Of a stretch of 63,177 nucleotides of DNA, positions 7,543 through 17,649 are shown in pieces. The notes beneath the pieces were generated by a model, which did not search any database, was not told the origin of the DNA, and worked only from the letters and a program-made list of their open reading frames with translations. Origin of the DNA: Candidatus Methanoperedens sp. (GTDB lineage: Archaea > Halobacteriota > Methanosarcinia > Methanosarcinales > Methanoperedenaceae); assembly GCA_012026835.1 (NCBI GenBank), contig VEPN01000017.1, positions 1 through 63,177 on the forward strand. The letters run 5' to 3'. Each line of letters begins with the position of its first letter. The first letter of the stretch is position 1. The translations under genes and the position numbers were made by a program.

Positions 7543-8433
7543 ATGATATCCAGGAAAACCCTCTTAATTGTCTTAGTGATATTGTCAGGTATTGAAGTTA
7601 CAAATGCTGCCACTCTTAATGTAGGAGATGGCCAAACATATACGACTATCCAGTCCGCGATAGATGCCTCAAATACAGGCGATGAGATCTCAGTAGGAGA
7701 AGGCACATACAGTGAAAACCTTGTTATAAAAAAGAACGACATCTCAATAACCGGGAAGAATAAAGAAAAAACTGTTATCGATGGCAAGAAAATCGGCAGT
7801 GTGATAAAGATAGACCAGGCCAATAATGTGAAAATAAGCGGATTCACTATCCAGAACAGCGGAGGAAGCGGCAAAGAGGATGCGGGAATAACAATCTATT
7901 CTGCAAAAAGCAGCATGGTCTCAAATATGATATTCCTGAATAATATCGCCGGGATTTCTATATATTCGGGAAGCAGCGATAACATCATTTCAGGAAATGA
8001 TATAAGATCAAGTGCTAATAACGGCATATTCATATTCTCATCCACTGGCAATAAAATTTACAATAATAATATCCAGGGTAATAAATTCGGGATTTATGCT
8101 GATTCCGCCCGCCAGAACAATATTTATTCGAACAATTTCATGGAAAATAAGAACCAGGCTTTTGATAACAGCGGTTTGAACTCGTGGGATGATGGTAAAT
8201 CAGGTAATTACTGGAGTGATTCTAAAGGAAGCACTGTATATACCATCCCGGGAGAAGGAAAAGCAAAAGATAATTACCCGCTGTCAGGAGCTGTCACATT
8301 AAAATCTGAAACAGTCTCCACATCAGCCGATACAGCCCAGAAAGACACATCGAAACCCTCTCCCGGATTTGCGGGTGTTGTTGTCCTGGCACTGTTCATT
8401 ATAGCGGGAATATTAAGAAACAGGAAAAAATGA
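7543..8433 (+). CDS. NosD-like beta-helix surface protein with PGF-CTERM tail
   Basis: A signal peptide (about residues 1-23) is followed by a right-handed parallel beta-helix of NosD/CASH type. Visible repeats include TTIQSAIDASNTGDEISVGE, SGNDIRSSANNGIFIFSS and GNKIYNNNIQGNKFGIYA, then GNYWSD and DNYPL near residue 245. The C-terminus PSPGFAGVVVLALF plus hydrophobic residues and RNRKK is a typical PGF-CTERM sorting signal, implying archaeosortase processing and lipid attachment at the cell surface. Related proteins bind or process surface glycans, but the ligand cannot be told. An unlinked gene; a TATA-like stretch for carB follows it. Confidence 0.85.
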   Translation: MISRKTLLIVLVILSGIEVTNAATLNVGDGQTYTTIQSAIDASNTGDEISVGEGTYSENLVIKKNDISITGKNKEKTVIDGKKIGSVIKIDQANNVKISGFTIQNSGGSGKEDAGITIYSAKSSMVSNMIFLNNIAGISIYSGSSDNIISGNDIRSSANNGIFIFSSTGNKIYNNNIQGNKFGIYADSARQNNIYSNNFMENKNQAFDNSGLNSWDDGKSGNYWSDSKGSTVYTIPGEGKAKDNYPLSGAVTLKSETVSTSADTAQKDTSKPSPGFAGVVVLALFIIAGILRNRKK

Positions 8434-8524
8434 TCTCTTTCTTTCTGGATAACATAATTTGCCGGGAGATGATTTAATAACAGGTCATACCATTTAGGCC
8501 TAAAATTAGTAGGTTCGAGGTATA

Positions 8525-11500
8525 ATGCCAAAAAGATCCGACATCAAAAAAGTACTTCTGATCGGTTCAGGCCCGATAATGATAGGCCAGGCGGCGGAGT
8601 TTGATTTTTCAGGAAGCCAGGCATGCCGCTCGCTTCGTGAGGAAGGTATAAAAGTCGTCCTTGTCAACAGCAACCCGGCCACCATAATGACTGATACTGA
8701 TATGGCCGATTCCATTTATATAGAGCCTCTTGAGCCCGATATCGTGGCAAAGATAATAGAACGCGAGAGGCCGGACGGCATTATCGCGGGGCTGGGAGGC
8801 CAGACCGGGCTTAATATTACCTCCGAACTTGCAGAAATGGGAGTATTTGACAAATTCGGGGTTGAGCTTCTGGGTACGCCCCTCCAGGCCATAATGGATT
8901 CCGAAGATCGTGACCTGTTCAAGAAAAAGATGATAAGCATCGGGGAAAAAGTCCCGCGCTCAAAGGCCGTGAATAACCTGAAAGATGCAGAGGAACTGAT
9001 AGAAGAGCTCGGGCTTCCGCTTATAATCCGTCCTGCATATACCCTCGGCGGTGCAGGCGGGGGCATTGCCCGTACAAGGGATGAACTGCTTGCGATAACC
9101 GGGCGCGGACTTGAACTCTCAAGGATCCACCAGGTGCTCATAGAGGAAAGCATCATCGGGTGGAAAGAATTCGAGTATGAGGTGATGCGTGACAGGAATG
9201 ATACCTGTATCGTGATATGCAATATGGAGAATATCGACCCGATGGGCATACATACAGGCGAGTCCGTTGTAGTGACGCCTTCCCAGACGCTTTCAGATGC
9301 CGACCACCAGAAGCTTCGCAGCGCATCGATAAAGATAATAAGGGCGCTTGGGATAGAAGGTGGATGCAACATCCAGTTCGCGGTGCGCGATGACGAGGTC
9401 AGGATAGTCGAGGTGAACCCCAGGGTCTCGCGTTCCTCGGCGCTTGCCTCGAAGGCCACAGGTTACCCGATAGCCCGTGTCACAGCAAAGATTGCAATAG
9501 GCATGACGCTTGATGAGATTACAAACGACATCACGAAGAAAACCCCGGCTTCTTTTGAACCAACAATCGACTATACAGTCGTCAAGATACCGCGCTGGCC
9601 TTTTGACAAATTTGTGACAGCAGACAAACACCTTACCACCGCGATGAAAAGCACAGGGGAAGTGATGGCCTTCGGGCGCACTATCGAAGAGGCGCTCCTG
9701 AAAGCTGTTCGTTCGCTTGAAGTGGATATGTATTTCGGGTTCAGGGAATGGACCAATGATGAAATCCTGGATATCCTGCACAATCCCACAAATGAGCGCC
9801 TGTTCGTTATCTACCAGGCATTACGTAACGGTATGGCGGTCGATGAAATTTCAAGGATAACGAATATTGACCCGTTCTTCATCAGGAAAATACTGAATAT
9901 CATAGATATGGAAGATACCATAAAACAGGAGCTGTCTGCTGGCAACCTGAGAAAAGCCAAGCGCATGGGATTAAGCGATGAGAGGATAGCGTTCCTGTGT
10001 AAAACGACAAGGGGAGAGATTAACGACATGCGAAGGAGGGGCGGGATAATACCGACCTTCAAAATGGTGGATACATGTGCCGCTGAATTCGCAGCCGCCA
10101 CGCCTTATTATTATACCACGTACGAGGACCAGTGCGAGGCCACCCCGACAGACAAGAAGAAAGTTCTCATCATTGGCTCAGGCCCGATCCGCATCGGCCA
10201 GGGTATTGAATTCGATTACTGTACTGTCCATGCAGTGACTGCGCTGCGTGAAGAAGGAATTGAGACGCACATAATTAACAACAACCCTGAGACTGTCTCA
10301 ACAGATTATGATACTTCTGACAAGCTGTTCTTTGAGCCGCTTACGCTTGAAGATGTCATGAACGTGATAGACAGGGAGCGCCCGTATGGCGTGATGGTCC
10401 AGTTCGGGGGACAGACCTCGGTGAACCTTGCCATTCCGCTTAAGAAGGAGCTTGACCGCAGGACTGACCTGAACACAATCATCCTTGGGACCACGCCCGA
10501 CGACATGGATATTGCCGAGGACAGGGGACGTTTCAATGCAATGATGAAACAACAGGGCATATTGCAGCCAGAGGCCGGATGCGCAACAAATTACAGGGAA
10601 GCTTTCAACGAAGCAAAGAGAATCGGGTACCCGGTGCTTGTCCGTCCTTCGTATGTGCTCGGCGGGCGGGCGATGGAGATTGTTTATGATGATAACGACC
10701 TTGAAAGATATCTCAAAGAGGCCGTAAAAGTTTCTAATGAGCATCCCGTGCTTATCGATGATTTCCTCGATAATGCCATAGAGATAGATGTGGATGCCAT
10801 ATCAGATGGAAAGGAGGTTCTCATAGGTGCGATAATGGAGCACATAGAAGAGGCGGGGATACACTCAGGCGACTCGGCCTGTGTCATACCGCCGCAATCC
10901 CTGAAACCTGAGATACTTGCCATCGTCCGTGACTATGTGATAAAGATAGCCCTTGCCTTGCGTGTTGTGGGGATAGTAAATATCCAGATGGCAACGAAGA
11001 ACGGGGTTGTTTATGTGCTTGAGGCAAACCCGCGGTCAAGCCGGACAATACCTTTTGTTAGCAAAGCTGTGGGCCTGCCGCTTGCCAAGATAGCAGCAAA
11101 GGTCATGGCAGGCCATACGTTAAAAGAACTCGGGTATAAGGGCGACCCTGTTCCGAAGCATGTATCTGTCAAAGAAGTCCTGCTGCCATTTGATAAACTC
11201 CCGGGCGCCGACCCTGTGCTCGGGCCTGAGATGAAAAGTACTGGCGAAGTGATGGGAATAGACTATGATTTCGGGAGGGCTTTTTTTAAAGCCGAATGGG
11301 GGGCTAATAATTCCCTTCCCCTTTCCGGGGCCGTGTTTATGTCCATACGTGATGAAGATAAACCTCTCATAGTCAAAGTGGCAAAAAAAATGCAGACTGC
11401 GGGTTTGCGCCTCGTAGGCACGAGGGGCACGGCCCTGTTCCTTTCAAAGAACGGGATAAAGATGGAAGTCATTAAGAAAGTGAGTGAAGGCGAGCCTAAT

Positions 11501-11725
11501 ATCGTTGATCTTGTCCATAACAAGGAAGTAAATCTTATAATAAATACTCCAACAAGTAAACAGACAGTCAAGGACGGGTTCCAGATAAGGCGTGCAGCAG
11601 TTGATTTCAAGGTGCCCTATATTACCACGATACAGGCGGCCCTGGCTGCTGCCGATGCTATTGAGGCAATAAAGAAAGGCGAGATCACTATCAAATCAAT
11701 GGGAGAATACCACGCTGTAAGATGA
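8525..11725 (+). CDS. carB: Carbamoyl-phosphate synthase large subunit
   Basis: The 1066-residue enzyme makes carbamoyl phosphate from bicarbonate, ammonia (delivered by CarA) and two ATP, for pyrimidine and arginine synthesis. The internal duplication is clear. The first ATP-grasp half has GSGPIMIGQAAEFDFSGSQA and IRPAYTLGGAGGGIA; the second has GSGPIRIGQGIEFDYCTVHA (about residue 550) and VRPSYVLGGRAME. EVNPRVSRSSALASKATGYP and EANPRSSRTIPFVSKAVGLP are the matching metal-site loops. A C-terminal MGS-like domain occupies about 930-1066. The start has a GAGGT box four bases upstream. No carA is adjacent; it must lie elsewhere. Confidence 0.97.
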   Translation: MPKRSDIKKVLLIGSGPIMIGQAAEFDFSGSQACRSLREEGIKVVLVNSNPATIMTDTDMADSIYIEPLEPDIVAKIIERERPDGIIAGLGGQTGLNITSELAEMGVFDKFGVELLGTPLQAIMDSEDRDLFKKKMISIGEKVPRSKAVNNLKDAEELIEELGLPLIIRPAYTLGGAGGGIARTRDELLAITGRGLELSRIHQVLIEESIIGWKEFEYEVMRDRNDTCIVICNMENIDPMGIHTGESVVVTPSQTLSDADHQKLRSASIKIIRALGIEGGCNIQFAVRDDEVRIVEVNPRVSRSSALASKATGYPIARVTAKIAIGMTLDEITNDITKKTPASFEPTIDYTVVKIPRWPFDKFVTADKHLTTAMKSTGEVMAFGRTIEEALLKAVRSLEVDMYFGFREWTNDEILDILHNPTNERLFVIYQALRNGMAVDEISRITNIDPFFIRKILNIIDMEDTIKQELSAGNLRKAKRMGLSDERIAFLCKTTRGEINDMRRRGGIIPTFKMVDTCAAEFAAATPYYYTTYEDQCEATPTDKKKVLIIGSGPIRIGQGIEFDYCTVHAVTALREEGIETHIINNNPETVSTDYDTSDKLFFEPLTLEDVMNVIDRERPYGVMVQFGGQTSVNLAIPLKKELDRRTDLNTIILGTTPDDMDIAEDRGRFNAMMKQQGILQPEAGCATNYREAFNEAKRIGYPVLVRPSYVLGGRAMEIVYDDNDLERYLKEAVKVSNEHPVLIDDFLDNAIEIDVDAISDGKEVLIGAIMEHIEEAGIHSGDSACVIPPQSLKPEILAIVRDYVIKIALALRVVGIVNIQMATKNGVVYVLEANPRSSRTIPFVSKAVGLPLAKIAAKVMAGHTLKELGYKGDPVPKHVSVKEVLLPFDKLPGADPVLGPEMKSTGEVMGIDYDFGRAFFKAEWGANNSLPLSGAVFMSIRDEDKPLIVKVAKKMQTAGLRLVGTRGTALFLSKNGIKMEVIKKVSEGEPNIVDLVHNKEVNLIINTPTSKQTVKDGFQIRRAAVDFKVPYITTIQAALAAADAIEAIKKGEITIKSMGEYHAVR

Positions 11726-11741
11726 TGGTTTGTGAGGCAAC

Positions 11742-12983
11742 ATGGCCCTTATCAAAGGTATAAAGAAGAACGTATTTGTCCTTGGGCTGGTCAGCTTTTT
11801 CATGGATATCAGCAGCGAAATGCTGTATCCCATAATCCCCATGTTCCTGACATCAGTTCTTAATGCGCCGATGTTCATAGTCGGTGTTATAGAAGGAATT
11901 GCAGAGAGCACGGCCAGCATCCTGAAAGTGGTCTCAGGCTGGCTGTCAGATAAAACCGGAAAGCGTAAACCTTTTGTCATATATGGCTACGGCCTTTCGA
12001 CAGTTGCAAAACCACTCCTGGCATTTGCCGCCACATGGCATTTCGTTCTTACTGCCCGGTTTCTTGACAGGTTCGGGAAAGGCTTGCGGTCATCGGCACG
12101 GGATGCCCTGATTGCCGATTCGACTGAAACCGGGTATCGCGGGAAAGCCTTCGGGTTCCACCGCTCGCTTGATACGGTGGGTGCTGTTTTCGGACCGCTT
12201 ATTGCACTTCTGGCCCTGTACTACTATAGTGGCAGCCTTGAAGATAAATACAGGCTGATTTTCCTTATTGCGTTCATCCCTGCACTGATCAGTGTGGTTC
12301 TCCTGGTTTTATTTGTCTCAGAGAAAAAAAGCGAGACCAAAAACGGAATGCGGTTTCGACTGTCGGATTATAGCCGCGAATTCAAGATATTTCTCCTGAT
12401 ATCCATGATATTTTCAATAGGCAGCTCAAGCAATGCGTTCCTGATCCTTCGGGCAAGGAACATTTTTGAATCAGACCTGGGGGAGATACCGCTATTCATA
12501 TCATCGAATTTCGGGGAGATGTCTATCCTTGCAGTAGTCATATTGGCCTATGTGGTCTATAATATAACATACTCTGTTGCATCCATGCCTGCCGGGGCTC
12601 TTTCAGACAGGATAGGGAGAAGGAATGTAATGGTGGGCGGTTTTCTTATTTTCTCGCTGGTATATCTTGGTTTTGCTTTTGCCACAGAAGGATATATAAT
12701 GTGGATACTGTTTGCGGTATATGGTTTCTACATAGCGATGACGGATGGCGTGAGCAAGGCGTTTGTTGTGGATTTAGTACCTGCTGACAAAAGAGGGACA
12801 GCGATAGGCCTCTATTATACGGCCACCGGGCTCCTTGCGCTTTTTTCAAGCATAATAGCCGGGCTGCTATGGGATTATATCGGGCCGCAGGCCACTTTCC
12901 TGTTCAGCACAGGGACGGCGTTCGCGGCCGCTGTGATGATGGTTGCGCTTTTGCCAAGATTCAATCAGGTAAATCGGGGTTAG
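11742..12983 (+). CDS. MFS transporter, 12-span type
   Basis: A 413-residue integral membrane protein with the hydrophobicity of a major facilitator. The loop 2-3 motif appears as GWLSDKTGKRKPF and the corresponding second-half motif as GALSDRIGRRNVMVGG. An additional loop, RFLDRFGKGLRSSARDALIA, is typical of the drug/sugar exporter-like archaeal and bacterial group. The substrate is unknown. It begins 16 bases after carB on the same strand, so the two may be co-transcribed, although no functional link is evident. Confidence 0.85.
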   Translation: MALIKGIKKNVFVLGLVSFFMDISSEMLYPIIPMFLTSVLNAPMFIVGVIEGIAESTASILKVVSGWLSDKTGKRKPFVIYGYGLSTVAKPLLAFAATWHFVLTARFLDRFGKGLRSSARDALIADSTETGYRGKAFGFHRSLDTVGAVFGPLIALLALYYYSGSLEDKYRLIFLIAFIPALISVVLLVLFVSEKKSETKNGMRFRLSDYSREFKIFLLISMIFSIGSSSNAFLILRARNIFESDLGEIPLFISSNFGEMSILAVVILAYVVYNITYSVASMPAGALSDRIGRRNVMVGGFLIFSLVYLGFAFATEGYIMWILFAVYGFYIAMTDGVSKAFVVDLVPADKRGTAIGLYYTATGLLALFSSIIAGLLWDYIGPQATFLFSTGTAFAAAVMMVALLPRFNQVNRG

Positions 12984-13060
12984 GGCTTTTCCCGGGAAAT
13001 GGGTAATCGAAAAGTATTTTTATGTGGAGTATAATTGAAGGTTGCTATTATTTTGGGATA

Positions 13061-13072
13061 GCTTTTATACCA
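13061..13072 (+). promoter_or_regulatory. TATA-like promoter of the secE-spt5-rpl11 operon
   Basis: GCTTTTATACCA lies about 40 bases before the secE start, preceded by a purine-rich GGGATA. This is the expected place for the promoter of the three-gene operon. Confidence 0.45.
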
Positions 13073-13109
13073 GTTATCATAATCATTCAAATTACGGATG
13101 TGAAAAATA

Positions 13110-13310
13110 TTGTCAGAAGATAGTGAAATGCCGGGAAATGTGTCGTTAAGGCTTGGCGAATATGTCAGGGTGTTGAAGCTGACAAGGAAACCATCAAGGG
13201 AAGAGTTTACCGTGATCGCAAAAGTAGCCGGGGCAGGCATACTGTTGATAGGATTTATCGGTTTTATTATTTACCTGTTGATAACCGTAATACCGGGATG
13301 GTTCAAATGA
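13110..13310 (+). CDS. secE: Protein translocase SecE / Sec61-gamma subunit
   Basis: The 66-residue single-span subunit stabilises the SecY channel. An amphipathic cytosolic part ([20 protein letters not shown]) is followed by one membrane segment ([18 protein letters not shown]), exactly the family layout. The frame begins at a TTG; the first ATG is six codons later at 13128. Synteny with spt5 and L11 is the classic archaeal order and supports the call despite the short length. Confidence 0.9.
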   Translation: MSEDSEMPGNVSLRLGEYVRVLKLTRKPSREEFTVIAKVAGAGILLIGFIGFIIYLLITVIPGWFK

Positions 13311-13783
13311 ACGATGTGGCGGCAGAAGACGCAGCTATCTATGTTGTAAAGACTACTGCGAACCAGGAAAGGGCCGTCGCAAATCTAATAGAGAAAGTGG
13401 CAAAAAAAGAACATCTTGACATTCGTGCGGTACTTGCGCCTGATGAACTGAAAGGATACATCCTTGTCGAGGCCGCAGGCCCTGAAATTGTGGAACAGGT
13501 CATCCAGACCCTGCCCCATGCCCGCACCCTTGTTAAAGGCAAGTCCAGTTTCTCAGAGATCGAGCATTTCCTTACGCCCAAACTTACTATCACAGGTATT
13601 ACTGAAGGTAGCATAGTTGAACTGATATCAGGACCTTTCAAGGGTGAAAAAGCAAGGGTAAAACGGATTGATGAAACTCATGAAGAGATTACTGTCGAAC
13701 TGTTCGAAGCGATGGTTCCTATACCTGTAACAGTCCGCGGTGATAATGTGAGAATATTGAAACGTGAAGAAATCGAGAAATAA
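13298..13783 (+). CDS. spt5: Transcription elongation factor Spt5 (NusG)
   Basis: Spt5 binds the RNA polymerase clamp, closes the DNA cleft and increases processivity. The NGN domain spans about residues 12-95 ([29 protein letters not shown]), and the KOW domain about 100-155 ([20 protein letters not shown]). The gene overlaps the 3' end of secE by 13 bases, implying translational coupling. A second in-frame ATG (residue 4) is an alternative start. Confidence 0.95.
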   Translation: MVQMNDVAAEDAAIYVVKTTANQERAVANLIEKVAKKEHLDIRAVLAPDELKGYILVEAAGPEIVEQVIQTLPHARTLVKGKSSFSEIEHFLTPKLTITGITEGSIVELISGPFKGEKARVKRIDETHEEITVELFEAMVPIPVTVRGDNVRILKREEIEK

Positions 13784-13809
13784 TTATTATTAAATAAGGA
13801 GAATTAAAA

Positions 13810-14292
13810 ATGGTGAGCGTTGTAGAAGCATTAGTCCCGGGCGGCACAGCCACCCCCGGCCCGCCACTTGGTCCTGCACTTGGGCCGCTTGGCGTGAACG
13901 TAAAAGCGATCATAGATAAGATCAATGAGCAGACAAAGGCATTCAGCGGGATGCAGGTTCCTGTCAAAGTAATAGTAGATGATAAAAAACAGTTCACAGT
14001 ACAGGTTGGCACTCCGCCGACATCTGCACTAATAAAGAAAGAACTGGGAATCGAGACAGGTTCAGGCACGCCGAACACGAATACTGTCGGCAATCTCACT
14101 GTAAAACAGGCAGTAAAGATAGCGCGCATGAAAAAGAACGATACTCTTGCGAAGTCTTTAAAGAACGCGGTGAAAGAAGTAGTCGGTTCATGCGTTCCCC
14201 TTGGTGTGAATGTTGAAGGCATGAAACCCAAGGAAGCCATTGCGGCAATCAACAGCGGAAAATTCGACTCGGATCTCTCCGAGCCGCTGTAA
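13810..14292 (+). CDS. rpl11: Large ribosomal subunit protein uL11
   Basis: L11 binds 23S rRNA at the GTPase-associated centre with the stalk. The hallmark glycine/proline-rich N-terminus is present (VPGGTATPGPPLGPALGPLG), with KAIIDKINEQTKAFSGMQVP next and the RNA-binding domain after residue 70 (TPPTSALIKKELGIETGSG). The length of 160 is normal for archaea. A GGAG box lies upstream. The gene ends with a short T-rich terminator (TTTTTC/GAAAAA pair just after the stop). Confidence 0.97.
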   Translation: MVSVVEALVPGGTATPGPPLGPALGPLGVNVKAIIDKINEQTKAFSGMQVPVKVIVDDKKQFTVQVGTPPTSALIKKELGIETGSGTPNTNTVGNLTVKQAVKIARMKKNDTLAKSLKNAVKEVVGSCVPLGVNVEGMKPKEAIAAINSGKFDSDLSEPL

Positions 14293-14643
14293 TTTTTCGT
14301 GAAAAATGGGAAAATAATAATTCCTGCGATAATTTCAAAAACGCAATTTCTTTTTCAGTGGGATATAGACTCCTGCTGCATTTTTCAGAATGTACAGGAT
14401 ATAAATTTCATGTCGGTGTTCATTTATGAGTGGGTAGAATAATCCAGAATGATTGCATCTGAATCTATAAGAGGCAGAGCAAATTACGAAAGAGGCTGGC
14501 TTAAAAAATTAGCCTTACTGCACATCGATGCAAATATATATAGGATATTAGAAATAAGAGAATATACGCAGGAGACTGTAAGAAAAATATTTAATAACGC
14601 AGTCACAGCTTATGTTAATAGAAATATGACGATGGGGATAACT
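14293..14643. other. 351-base region before the glycan operon
   Basis: A T-rich stem (TTTTTC, GT, GAAAAA) just after rpl11 looks like its terminator. TATA-like boxes occur at about 14397-14408, 14528-14542 and 14583-14597. An open frame from 14449 runs in frame into the aminotransferase, but its 65 extra residues match nothing typical of that family and probably represent leader. No RNA gene is visible. Confidence 0.45.
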
Positions 14644-15828
14644 ATGACTGAGAAAAAGCGAGTTCTGTCAAGAGCGGCATACAGGATTGAAGGACAGCCG
14701 ATGTTTAAAGTTTTGGAAAAGGTCCAGAAGTTAGAACAACAGGGAGAACATATAATCCATTTTGAAATTGGAGACCCGGATTTTAAAACTCCAGATCATA
14801 TAATAGAGGCGGCATACTCTTCTATGAAGAATGGAGAGACCCATTACACTAATTCGATGGGATTATTTGATTTCAGGGAAGTTGTAAGTGAGGCCACAGC
14901 CTTTTCAAGAGGCTTCTCACCTTCTATAGACCAGGTGCTTGTTACTCCGGGTGCGAACATAATAATATATCTTGCTGTTAAGTGCCTGGTAAACCCAGGC
15001 GAAGAAGTAATAATACCTGATCCCGGCTTTCCTACATATTATTCAGTATTGAAACTTTGTGGAGTTTCGGCTGTCAGAGTTCCCTTAAGAGAAGAAAATA
15101 AATTCAGAATGAACCCTGATGATATAAAAAACGCCATTACCCCAAAAACAAGACTTATTATAATTAATTCACCAAATAATCCAACAGGGTCGGTTATGAC
15201 CTCTGAAGAGATGAATGAAATTTATAGAATTGCAGAAAAGAATGGCATTTATTTATTAAGTGATGAAATATATTCCCGAATGATTTATGAAGAGGATGCA
15301 AAATTCCACAGCCCCTCTAACGGCGATTTCTGTAAGAAACTGACCATCGTAGCGAATGGTTTTAGTAAAGCGTTTGCTATGACGGGCTGGAGATTGGGTG
15401 TTGCTATAGGTCCTGAAGATGTTATTGAGAAGATGGGTTTACTGGTACAAACCCTGGTCTCATGTACTCCTCCGTTTATCCAGCGCGCAGGAATAGCTGC
15501 AATAAAAGGAGACCAGGCAGAAATTCGTAACATGATGGAAATATACAAGAAAAGAAGAGATGTTATTGTTGATGGTTTGAACAGTATTCCGGGTATTAGC
15601 TGTTTAAGAAGTGGCGGGGCTTTTTACGTATTTCCGAATATAACAAAGACAGGGATGTCCAGCGAGGAATTTGCGAATTATATTCTTGATGAAGCTAAGG
15701 TTGCTATTTTACCTGGCACCAATTTTGGAAATTATGGAGAGGGGTATGTAAGGTTAACCTACGCCACTGGCGTAGAAAATATTAAAATAGGTATAGAAAG
15801 GATACGTAATGCCGTAGAAAAATTATAG
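14644..15828 (+). CDS. Class I PLP-dependent aminotransferase, aspartate type
   Basis: A fold-type I enzyme that moves an amino group between an amino acid and a 2-oxo acid. Family landmarks are the N-terminal IEGQPMFKVLEKVQKLEQQG, HFEIGDPDFKTP, INSPNNPTGSVMT, LSDEIYSRMIYE and the PLP-lysine loop NGFSKAFAMTGWRLG. The ATG at 14644, with GGGGATA upstream, fits the family start; an upstream in-frame ATG at 14449 would add 65 unsupported residues. It is the first gene of the glycan operon, 18 bases before the ThDP enzyme, so it may supply an amino sugar or amino acid substituent. The exact substrate is unknown. Confidence 0.85.
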   Translation: MTEKKRVLSRAAYRIEGQPMFKVLEKVQKLEQQGEHIIHFEIGDPDFKTPDHIIEAAYSSMKNGETHYTNSMGLFDFREVVSEATAFSRGFSPSIDQVLVTPGANIIIYLAVKCLVNPGEEVIIPDPGFPTYYSVLKLCGVSAVRVPLREENKFRMNPDDIKNAITPKTRLIIINSPNNPTGSVMTSEEMNEIYRIAEKNGIYLLSDEIYSRMIYEEDAKFHSPSNGDFCKKLTIVANGFSKAFAMTGWRLGVAIGPEDVIEKMGLLVQTLVSCTPPFIQRAGIAAIKGDQAEIRNMMEIYKKRRDVIVDGLNSIPGISCLRSGGAFYVFPNITKTGMSSEEFANYILDEAKVAILPGTNFGNYGEGYVRLTYATGVENIKIGIERIRNAVEKL

Positions 15829-15846
15829 TCTTATATAGGAGAAGGA

Positions 15847-17649
15847 TTGATGATGCGAGTTGCAGATTTCATTGCAGAGTTCATATACGATATTGGGGTC
15901 AAACATGTTTTTATGCTTACAGGTGGCGGAATAATGCATCTGACCGACGGAGTTGCATGCAATAAGGATCTACAGGTTGTATGCTGCCACCATGAGCAGG
16001 CATCCTCTATGGCATTGGAAGCTTATTCCAGAATGACCGGTAATTATGGTGTCGGATATTTTACTACCGGACCGGGGGCAACTAACGCTATAACAGGACT
16101 TGCAGGCGCGTGGCTTGATTCTGTGCCCTGTTTATTTATTTCAGGCCAGGTAAAAAGGAAAGAAGCTGTATATAATGCAAAGATACCGGGATTGAGACAG
16201 TTCGGGGTTCAGGAGATTAACATACTACCTATAGTTGAGTCCATTACAAAATATTCAGCAATAGTAAATAATCCTGAAGATATAAGATATCATCTTGAAA
16301 AAGCATTATATTTATCAAAGGAAGGAAGACCCGGGCCTTCGTGGCTGGATATTCCACTTGATGTCCAGGGAGCTATTATTGAACCGGATAAATTAAGAGG
16401 ATTTACTCCACCAGAGGATATGAAGAAAATACCGGAATCCCAGATTAAACAGGTTGAGCAATATATCAAATCTGCATCCAGGCCTGTAATCCTGGCAGGG
16501 TATGGCGTCAGGATATCAGGAGCTATCAATGATCTATTAAAGCTTGTTGAAAAATATAATACTCCTGTTATTACTACTTATTTAGGGGCTGATGTAATAG
16601 ATAGCGAGCATCCAAACTATGTAGGCCGGATAGGCATCAAAGGAGACAGAGCTGGAAATTTAGCCATGCAGAACTCTGATTTGTTGATAGTAATAGGTAG
16701 CAGCCTGCCTGTTGCAGAGATTGGGTATGAATATCCACAATTCGCAAGGGAAGCCAGGGTTGTAATAGTGGATATTGATATCTCATCTCATAAGAAGAAT
16801 ACAATAAAGATTGATTTATTAATAGAGGGTGATGCAAAAGAATTTCTAAACAAATTATCCCGATTATTAGACAAACAACAGATTAACTCTGGAAATAAAT
16901 GGCTGGACACTTGTATATCGTGGAGAAATAAATATCCTGTATGCTTGCCGGAATATGAAAAACTAAAAGATAAAATAAATATTTATTACTTTATCGATAG
17001 ATTATCCAGGAAACTGAACACTGATGATGTAGTAGTTACTGATGCAGGTTCAGCGTTCTATGCCGGGTCGCAGTGTGTAAAAATCAAACAGGGTATGAGG
17101 TATATCACATCCGGGGGCTTTGCGACAATGGGTTACAGTCTGCCTGCAAGTATAGGAATCAGCGCTGCCCTTAATAAGAAAAGGGTAATGTGTATTACCG
17201 GGGATGGTTCATTGCAGCAAAATATCCAGGAGCTCCAAACAGTTGTTCATTATGGTTTTCCCTTGAAGATTTTCATTTTAAACAATGATGGATATCTCTC
17301 AATAAGATTCACTCAGGAGAAATATTTTAATGGAAGGTTCATCGGGGAAAGTTCGATTTCAGGAGTATCATTTCCTGACTCTAAGAAAATTGCAGATGCC
17401 TATGGTATAAAGTTCGTGCGGGTCAGCAATAATAGCCAGTTGGATAAAGCTCTGGATGATGTCCTGGAATTTGACGGCCCGGTCATTTGTGATATCATGA
17501 CGCCAAGGGACCAATTGATCATACCAACTGTTGCCTCGGAAAAAAAGGATGATGGCACAATGGTATCAAAACCCCTTGAAGATATGTATCCTTTCTTGGA
17601 ACGTGATGAGTTCAGGAAAAATATGATTGTGAAAGCACTCAGTGAGTGA
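15847..17649 (+). CDS. ThDP-dependent enzyme of the acetolactate synthase family (possible YerE-like)
   Basis: The 600-residue protein has the three-domain plan of pyruvate-oxidase/acetolactate-synthase enzymes. An N-terminal pyrimidine-binding domain holds the catalytic Glu in CCHHEQASSMALEAYSRMTG. A central domain spans about 195-335, and a C-terminal diphosphate-binding domain carries ITGDGSLQQNIQELQTVVHY and NNDGYLSI. Branched-chain amino acid synthesis would need a small subunit and ilvC, which are absent. The position beside an RfbH-like dehydratase and an SDR suggests a YerE-type role: adding a two-carbon unit from pyruvate to a 3,6-dideoxy-4-ketosugar. This is inference from context; the fold assignment itself is firm. 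Confidence 0.8.
   Translation: MMMRVADFIAEFIYDIGVKHVFMLTGGGIMHLTDGVACNKDLQVVCCHHEQASSMALEAYSRMTGNYGVGYFTTGPGATNAITGLAGAWLDSVPCLFISGQVKRKEAVYNAKIPGLRQFGVQEINILPIVESITKYSAIVNNPEDIRYHLEKALYLSKEGRPGPSWLDIPLDVQGAIIEPDKLRGFTPPEDMKKIPESQIKQVEQYIKSASRPVILAGYGVRISGAINDLLKLVEKYNTPVITTYLGADVIDSEHPNYVGRIGIKGDRAGNLAMQNSDLLIVIGSSLPVAEIGYEYPQFAREARVVIVDIDISSHKKNTIKIDLLIEGDAKEFLNKLSRLLDKQQINSGNKWLDTCISWRNKYPVCLPEYEKLKDKINIYYFIDRLSRKLNTDDVVVTDAGSAFYAGSQCVKIKQGMRYITSGGFATMGYSLPASIGISAALNKKRVMCITGDGSLQQNIQELQTVVHYGFPLKIFILNNDGYLSIRFTQEKYFNGRFIGESSISGVSFPDSKKIADAYGIKFVRVSNNSQLDKALDDVLEFDGPVICDIMTPRDQLIIPTVASEKKDDGTMVSKPLEDMYPFLERDEFRKNMIVKALSE

Noticed and set aside
14449-14643. N-terminal extension of the aminotransferase (65 residues)
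   Set aside because: The frame is open, but the extra residues do not resemble the family N-terminus, and a better ribosome-binding box precedes the ATG at 14644.
15847-17649. Assignment as the branched-chain amino acid enzyme IlvB
   Set aside because: No regulatory small subunit or ilvC follows, and all downstream coupled genes are glycan genes. The family call stands but the pathway does not.
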